From Microthrixaceae bacterium (GTDB lineage Bacteria; Actinomycetota; Acidimicrobiia; Acidimicrobiales; Microtrichaceae): a stretch of DNA of 64,000 nucleotides. This document shows, piece by piece, positions 58,373 to 64,000 of the stretch. The stretch covers positions 1 to 64,000 of the forward strand of contig JADLFH010000023.1 in assembly GCA_020845705.1 (NCBI GenBank). Reading direction: 5' to 3'. The notes under the pieces are model-generated. The model saw nothing but the letters and a program-made list of their open reading frames with translations. It was not told where the DNA came from and searched no databases. Each line of letters opens with the position of its first letter. Position 1 is the first letter of the stretch. A program made the position numbers and the translations under genes.

Positions 58373-59022
58373 GCCCGATCCTCCAACTCGACGAGTGCGT
58401 CGACCGCAACCGGAAGGCCTCCGACGATGATCAACGGGTTCAGGTCGATCGAGACGATCTCGGGATGAGCCTGTGCAGCTTTGGACAACGCCATCAACAC
58501 GGCGACGACCGCAGCCCGATCGACCGCGGGCTCACCGCGCAACGGCCCGAGGAGAGCCTGGCTACGAAGGTCGTCGAGCATCTCGAAGGCATCGATCTCC
58601 TCGATGGGGACCAGCCGCACCGACACGTCGCCCAGCGCCTCGGCCAACACGCCGCCGACTCCGACCATGACGGTCGCCCCGAACTGGGGGTCTGTCGAGA
58701 CCCCGGCGATGAGCTCCCGGTTGCCCCGAACCATGGGCGCCAAGAGCACCCCGACATCGCCGTCTTCGGGTCTGGCAGCGGCGAACAGCTCCGCTGCGGC
58801 GACGGCCACGGCGTCCTCGTCGGTCAGGTTCAGGCGGACCAGGCCTCGTTCGGTCTTGTGCGCGATCCGCTCGCCGCACAGCTTGGCTACCACCGGGAAC
58901 CCGAGCCGGGCGGCGGCCCCCGAGGCCGCCACGGCGCTGTGGGCCACCTCCCCGGCAACCAACGGAATCCCGAAGGGGGCCAACAACCGCTTCGAGTCCT
59001 CCTCGCTCAACGTCGCGCTCAT
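58369..59022 (-). CDS. NDP-forming acyl-CoA synthetase, ATP-grasp/beta subunit
   Basis: LSEEDSKRLLAPFGIPLV...KLCGERIAHKTERGLVRLNL...DPQFGATVMVGVGGVLAEALGDVSVRLVPI; ATGA overlap with alpha. Confidence 0.9.
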   Translation of the reverse strand: MSATLSEEDSKRLLAPFGIPLVAGEVAHSAVAASGAAARLGFPVVAKLCGERIAHKTERGLVRLNLTDEDAVAVAAAELFAAARPEDGDVGVLLAPMVRGNRELIAGVSTDPQFGATVMVGVGGVLAEALGDVSVRLVPIEEIDAFEMLDDLRSQALLGPLRGEPAVDRAAVVAVLMALSKAAQAHPEIVSIDLNPLIIVGGLPVAVDALVELEDRA

Positions 59023-59091
59023 GGGTCTCGTACCGTAGGCGCAGCGTTAGCCTGCGGAAGAGATGTCGAGACGCAACACGGAAGTTCCCAG

Positions 59092-60234
59092 GTGAAGCCC
59101 CGTTTCGCGGCCGCCATCTCGGAACACCCTCTGGCAACTCAGGCGGTCGGCGAGACCGTCGGCAGCATCCTCGAACAGCTCGACGACCCCCCGGATCTCG
59201 TCGTGATGTTCGCCACTGACGCACACACCGGGGTCCTCGAGGACATGACGCGCGCGGTTCGGACCCTGCTGAACCCCCGCGTCCTGGTCGGCTCGAACGC
59301 GGAGTCGGTGCTCGGTGGATCACAGGAAGTCGAGCACGGCCCCGCGCTGTGCCTCTTCGCTGCACGATTCGACTTGGACCTCCAGCCAATTCGCCTGGAG
59401 GCCTTCCCAGGCCCCGACGGGGCCGTGATCGTCGTAGGCGGAACCGGGTTGGAGAGCAACGAGGGCACGCTCCTGCTCCTGGCCGACCCCGCGACGTTCC
59501 CTGTCACCGAGGTGATCGAACACCTGGGTGAGGTGGTGGGAGCCATCACAGTGGCGGGCGGCATGTCCGCAGCGGGCCACCGTCCCGGGGGAAACCGTCT
59601 CATCCTCGACGACGAGCGCTTCACCGACGGCGCCGTGGGCGTGCTCCTGCCACCCACTCTCGGCGTCACCACCCTGGTCAGTCAGGGGTGTCGGCCATTC
59701 GGGTTGCCCATGGTCGTCACCAAGGCGGAAGGCAACGTCATCTACGAGCTGGCCGGCCGTCCCGCGCTGGATCGGCTCATGGAGCAAGTAGGCGGACTCG
59801 ACACCGAGACCAGGGCGATAGCCGCCAAGGGGCTTCACGTCGGGCTGGTGATAGATGAAGCCAGGGAGCATTTCGGCGCAGGCGACTTCCTCGTGCGTGG
59901 GGTGATGGGGGCAGACAAGGGCAACGGCGCGGTGGCGATCGGCGAGCCGACGGAGGTGGGTACGACGGTGCAGTTCCACCTCCGTGATCCGGCACGCGCC
60001 GAGGAAGACCTCCGGCTCCTGTTGGCTGCACAACAGGCGAGAGGTGTGCTTGCCTTCGCATGCAACGGCCGAGGTCGGCGGTTCTTCGGGACACCGAACC
60101 ACGACGCGGAGCTGCTCGGCGAACTACTCGACGCTCCGGCCCTGGCAGGCATGTTCTGTGCCGGCGAGTTGGGCCCCGTCGGCGGCCGGAACTTCCTCCA
60201 CGGCTTCACCACGTCGTTGGCGTTGTTCAGTTGA
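59092..60234 (+). CDS. FIST N/C-domain sensory protein
   Basis: VGSNAESVLGGSQEVEHGPALCLFAARF, VGVLLPPTLGVTTLVSQGCRPFG, GVLAFACNGRGRRFFGTPNHDAELLGELL, FCAGELGPVGGRNFLHGFTTSLALF. Confidence 0.88.
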   Translation: MKPRFAAAISEHPLATQAVGETVGSILEQLDDPPDLVVMFATDAHTGVLEDMTRAVRTLLNPRVLVGSNAESVLGGSQEVEHGPALCLFAARFDLDLQPIRLEAFPGPDGAVIVVGGTGLESNEGTLLLLADPATFPVTEVIEHLGEVVGAITVAGGMSAAGHRPGGNRLILDDERFTDGAVGVLLPPTLGVTTLVSQGCRPFGLPMVVTKAEGNVIYELAGRPALDRLMEQVGGLDTETRAIAAKGLHVGLVIDEAREHFGAGDFLVRGVMGADKGNGAVAIGEPTEVGTTVQFHLRDPARAEEDLRLLLAAQQARGVLAFACNGRGRRFFGTPNHDAELLGELLDAPALAGMFCAGELGPVGGRNFLHGFTTSLALFS

Positions 60235-60304
60235 GCAGGAAGGTATCGGCACCCGCCGAGCGCAGGTAGGTTTGGCACCCACCCGACAAGAGGTAGGCAA
60301 CAAC

Positions 60305-62281
60305 GTGGGCGAGACCGTCGTCGATGCAGCATTCGAAGCCCGGGCGATCAACGTCATCCGGGCCATCGGGATGGACGGTCCCGCGGCGGCCCGCAGCGGC
60401 CACCAGGGCACTGCGATGGCCCTTGCTCCCCTGGCGCACGTCCTGTTCACCCGGGTCATGCGCTATGACGCCACCGCGCCCAAGTGGGCCGACAGGGACC
60501 GTTTCGTGCTGTCTGCCGGCCACGCGTCGATCCTCCAGTACGCGATGCTGCACCTCTGCGGCTTCGGGCTCAGCATCGAGGATCTCCGCCACTTCCGACA
60601 GTGGGGCTCTGCAACCCCCGGCCACCCCGAGGTTCACCACACCGCGGGGGTCGAGGTCACCACCGGGCCACTCGGCCAGGGCGTCGCGAACGCCGTGGGG
60701 ATGGCAATCGCCGAGCAGTCGATGCGAGCCCGATTCGGCTCCGCCGCCTGCAACCACCACATCTGGGCCGTTGCAGGCGACGGCTGCCTCTCCGAGGGCA
60801 TCAGCCACGAGGCCGCCTCCCTCGCCGGGCACCTGCGGCTCGGCAACCTCACCCTCGTCTACGACGACAACCATGTGACCATCGACGGGCCCACCGAGCT
60901 CGCGCTCTCCGATGACGCTCCGGCTCGGTTCCGGGCCTACGGATGGGACGTGATCGATCTGGGCGAAGCCGCCGAGGACCTCGACGCCATCGAGCAGGCG
61001 CTCGAGGAGTCCCGCGACAGAGCGGATCGTCCCAGCCTCGTCGTTGTGCGGAGCCACATCGCGTACCCCTCTCAGAAGCACCTCGACGACCCCGCTGCCC
61101 ACGGCCTTGCCTTCGATGCCGAGGAAATCGCCGCCACCAAGGAGCGGATGGGTCTTCCACCCGACCAGTCGTTCTACGTGCCCGACGATGTCTTGGCCTT
61201 CTACCGGAATGCCGGCTCGCGTGCTCAGGCGATCCGCGCCGCATGGGAGGCGGCATTGCCCGAGGTGTTGGGCGAACGTGGCGAAGAGTGGGAGGAGTCA
61301 CTCGCGGCGCGACCTGCCCCAGGCTGGGTCGAGCACCTTCCCTCCTTCGAGCCGGGTGAACATGTGGCCACCCGGGTCGCGTTGAGCAAGGCGTTGTCTG
61401 CGGTGGCCGAGCAGGTGCCGGGGCTGGTGGCGGGCGGTGCAGATCTCACCGGGAACACCGGAACGGAGCTCAAGGGCGCCACATCCCTTTCGGCCGCCGA
61501 GCCTGGCGGCCGCCAGATCCGCTTCGGCGTTCGCGAGCACGCCATGGGCGCAACCATGAACGGCATGGCACTCCACGGGGGCATGTTGCCGGTGGGCGGC
61601 ACCTTCCTGGTCTTCTCCGACTACATGCGTCCGGCAGTGCGCCTCGCCGCCCTGATGGGAACGAAGGTGATCTTCGCCTGGTCCCACGACTCGGTCGGTG
61701 TCGGAGAGGACGGCCCAACCCACCAGCCCGTCGAACATGTCGCCGCTCTGCGGGCGATCCCCGACCTGGCCGTGGTTCGGCCCGCCGACGCCAACGAATG
61801 CGTGGCCGCGCTGCGCTGCGCCATCGACGGCGACGGACCAACAGCGCTGATCCTGTCGCGCCAGAACCTGCCGGTTCTGGAGCACAGCTCCGCCGACGGT
61901 TTGGCACGCGGGGGTTATGTGCTTCGTGAGGTCGAAGGCGCCAAGGTCACCCTCGTGGGCACGGGATCGGAGGTGTCGGTGGCGCTGGCGGCGGCCGATC
62001 TCCTCCAGGCCACCGGCGTCGAGGCTCGGGTCGTCTCCCTGCCGTGTTGGGAGTGGTTCTCCGAGCAGTCCGCCGACTACCGGGCGACTGTTCTGGGAAG
62101 TGCCCCACGTGTTGGCGTCGAGGCCCAGGTGTCGCTGGGGTGGCACCGGTGGGTCGACGAGGTGGTCGGCATCGACCGCTTCGGGACATCTGCTCCGGGC
62201 GATGTCGTGATGCACGAGTTCGGCATCAATCCCGAACACGTCGCGGCCGTCGCCACCCGCCTCGTCACGAAGGGATCCTGA
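60305..62281 (+). CDS. tkt: Transketolase
   Basis: HQGTAMALAPLAHVLF, GPLGQGVANAVGMAIAEQ, GDGCLSEGISHEAASLAGHLRLGNL, FGVREHAMGATMNGMALHGG; GTG start inferred. Confidence 0.95.
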   Translation: MGETVVDAAFEARAINVIRAIGMDGPAAARSGHQGTAMALAPLAHVLFTRVMRYDATAPKWADRDRFVLSAGHASILQYAMLHLCGFGLSIEDLRHFRQWGSATPGHPEVHHTAGVEVTTGPLGQGVANAVGMAIAEQSMRARFGSAACNHHIWAVAGDGCLSEGISHEAASLAGHLRLGNLTLVYDDNHVTIDGPTELALSDDAPARFRAYGWDVIDLGEAAEDLDAIEQALEESRDRADRPSLVVVRSHIAYPSQKHLDDPAAHGLAFDAEEIAATKERMGLPPDQSFYVPDDVLAFYRNAGSRAQAIRAAWEAALPEVLGERGEEWEESLAARPAPGWVEHLPSFEPGEHVATRVALSKALSAVAEQVPGLVAGGADLTGNTGTELKGATSLSAAEPGGRQIRFGVREHAMGATMNGMALHGGMLPVGGTFLVFSDYMRPAVRLAALMGTKVIFAWSHDSVGVGEDGPTHQPVEHVAALRAIPDLAVVRPADANECVAALRCAIDGDGPTALILSRQNLPVLEHSSADGLARGGYVLREVEGAKVTLVGTGSEVSVALAAADLLQATGVEARVVSLPCWEWFSEQSADYRATVLGSAPRVGVEAQVSLGWHRWVDEVVGIDRFGTSAPGDVVMHEFGINPEHVAAVATRLVTKGS

Positions 62282-62283
62282 GA

Positions 62284-63375
62284 ATGGGACGGCTACATCA
62301 GCTCCACGCCGAAGCGGGCCAGAGCCCCTGGCTCGACAACCTTCGCCGTGATTGGATCGACTCGGGGGAGATCGAGCGCTGGGTGGAGCGAGGAGTCCGC
62401 GGAATCACCTCGAACCCGTCCATCTTCCAGAAGGCCATCACGGCCGGCACCGCCTACGACGAGCAGTTCGCCGACCTGTTGGCTTCGAACACACCTATAG
62501 AAGACGCGTATTGGGATCTGGTCGTCCACGACATCCGCGCTGCCCTCGCGGTGTTGCGACCCGTCTATGACGGCTCCAACGGCGAGGACGGCTTCGTCTC
62601 GATCGAGGTAGATCCCGGATTGGCTCACGACGAGGAGGGCACCGCTGCATCGGCGAGACACCTCCACGAGTTGATCGCGGAACCAAACCTCTACGTGAAG
62701 ATCCCGGGGACCGCCGAAGGCGTCGGCGCCATCGAGCAGATGGTGGCCGAAGGACGCAACATCAACGTGACGCTCATCTTCAGCCTGGAGCGCTATGGAG
62801 ACATCATCGAGGCATACCTCTCGGGGCTGGAGAGGCGCGAAGGCGACATCTCGCAGGTGACGGGCGTCGCGTCGTTCTTCATCAGCCGCGTCGACACCGA
62901 GATCGACCGGCGCCTGGACACCATCGGCACACCAGAGGCGCTCGCGTTGCGCGGCAAGGGCGCCGTGGCCCAGGGACAGCTCGCCTACGAGCTGTTCCGC
63001 CGGCGTTTCAGCGGCTCTCGTTGGGATGCGCTCGCCGGCAGAGGCGCGAGGTTCCAGCGTCCGCTGTGGGCGTCTACATCCACGAAGAACCCGGCTTATC
63101 GCGACACGCTCTATGTCGATGAGCTGATCGGTCCCGACACCGTGAACACCTTGCCGGAGCCAACCCTGGAGGCCTTCGAGGATCACGGCCGGATCGCTCG
63201 AACCATCGACGCAGACACCGATGCAGCACACCGCACCTGGGAGGCCATCGGTGCGCTGGTCGATCTCGACGACGTGGGCCGCACCCTCGAGGACGAAGGA
63301 GTCACCGCGTTCTCCAAGGCGATCGACGACCTCTTCGCGAGTCTGCGCGAGAAGGCGGAGCTCCTCAGGAGTTGA
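62284..63375 (+). CDS. tal: Transaldolase
   Basis: GVRGITSNPSIFQKAI, NLYVKIPGTAEGVGAIEQMVAEGRNINVTLIFSLERY, RPLWASTSTKNPAYRDTLYVDELIGPDTVNTLP. Confidence 0.96.
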   Translation: MGRLHQLHAEAGQSPWLDNLRRDWIDSGEIERWVERGVRGITSNPSIFQKAITAGTAYDEQFADLLASNTPIEDAYWDLVVHDIRAALAVLRPVYDGSNGEDGFVSIEVDPGLAHDEEGTAASARHLHELIAEPNLYVKIPGTAEGVGAIEQMVAEGRNINVTLIFSLERYGDIIEAYLSGLERREGDISQVTGVASFFISRVDTEIDRRLDTIGTPEALALRGKGAVAQGQLAYELFRRRFSGSRWDALAGRGARFQRPLWASTSTKNPAYRDTLYVDELIGPDTVNTLPEPTLEAFEDHGRIARTIDADTDAAHRTWEAIGALVDLDDVGRTLEDEGVTAFSKAIDDLFASLREKAELLRS

Positions 63376-63424
63376 GCGACCCGGCGCCCACCGAGCGGGC
63401 GATCAGGGTGCGATCAGCGGGCGA

Positions 63425-63844
63425 TCAGCGGGCGATCAACACCGAAATCGGCGACCGGTGTACCACCTCGTTGGCAACCGAGCCGATCCAACTCGTTGCA
63501 CCGCCATGGCCGCGGTGGCCGACCACGATCAGGTCGGCATCCAGCTCCTTGGCCACGTCGATGAGGACCCCCGCCGGCCGACCGCTGCGAGTGACGACAC
63601 CGATTTCGACGACCAGTTCACGGCCGCGCTCACGAGCTTCGGCCTCCAGCTGTTCGCGAATCCGCTCGTCCGCCTCGTAGACCTCCCCGAGGGTCGCGCC
63701 CAATCCGAGACTCGACCATGCGGAGAGGTGCTCGGCATGAACGGCGGTGACAGATGCACCCTCGGTCGAAGCGAGCCGCAGCGCTGCATCGAAGCCCGCC
63801 CAGCTCTCGTCCGATCCATCCACACCCACGACGATGCGTTCCAT
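63425..63844 (-). CDS. Universal stress protein family
   Basis: MERIVVGVDGSDESWAGFDAALRLA...DADLIVVGHRGHGGATSWIGSVANEVVHRSPISVLI. Confidence 0.93.
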   Translation of the reverse strand: MERIVVGVDGSDESWAGFDAALRLASTEGASVTAVHAEHLSAWSSLGLGATLGEVYEADERIREQLEAEARERGRELVVEIGVVTRSGRPAGVLIDVAKELDADLIVVGHRGHGGATSWIGSVANEVVHRSPISVLIAR

Positions 63845-63871
63845 GGGGCCATCTTTGCAGAGCCGCCGTGG

Positions 63872-63898
63872 GTTCATGGAATGAACTGACTCAGTTCA
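63872..63898. promoter_or_regulatory. Overlapping palindromic operator-like sites between divergent genes
   Basis: GTTCAT-GGA-ATGAAC (63872-63886) and TGAACTGA-C-TCAGTTCA (63882-63898). Confidence 0.65.
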
Positions 63899-63922
63899 CT
63901 TCCCGAACTAAGGTCGGTGGCG

Positions 63923-64000
63923 ATGACCGGGGAGCCGCAGGCCTGTTCGATCGCCCGATCGCTGGAGATCATCGGCGACCGCTGGACCATCCTCATCTTG
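63923..64000 (+). CDS. HxlR-family transcriptional regulator (partial, runs off window)
   Basis: MTGEPQACSIARSLEIIGDRWTILIL: HxlR N-terminal Cys and helix motif. Confidence 0.85.
   Translation, partial: MTGEPQACSIARSLEIIGDRWTILIL

Noticed and set aside
58129-59091. N-terminal extension of the FIST ORF (701-aa version)
   Set aside because: Antisense to the acyl-CoA synthetase genes; FIST homology begins near the GTG at 59092.

Overview
High-GC actinobacterial chromosomal window, probably Acidimicrobiia-like (lineage is inference). It is densely coded, with about 65 supportable genes and no tRNA, rRNA, CRISPR, prophage or transposase seen. The centrepiece is an almost complete Pup-proteasome locus on the minus strand: arc/mpa, dop, pup, prcB, prcA, pafA, a DUF3866 gene, pafB and pafC. 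It is followed by two signal peptidases, a degenerate GDPD-like gene, tatB-tatC and helY. Upstream of arc is a probable tRNA T-loop modification operon: a ThiS/Urm1/TtuB-like sulfur carrier, a TtuA/Ctu1-like thiolase and TrmI. Other recognisable genes include gcvP with a glycine riboswitch, guaB, fabD, maf, mycothione reductase, an acyl-CoA dehydrogenase pair, coxS-coxM without coxL, an ECF sigma/MscS operon, a tandem ThyX-like protein, transketolase-transaldolase, and a partial HxlR regulator with palindromic operator-like sites. The leads most worth follow-up are: (1) a tandem ThyX-like protein whose halves show complementary loss of the ThyX signature; (2) a ubiquitin-fold sulfur carrier with a masked diglycine end (-GGMA) coupled to a TtuA-like enzyme and TrmI beside the pupylation locus; (3) nested inverted repeats between arc and dop. 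All calls come from reading the sequence and supplied ORFs; no database search was run.
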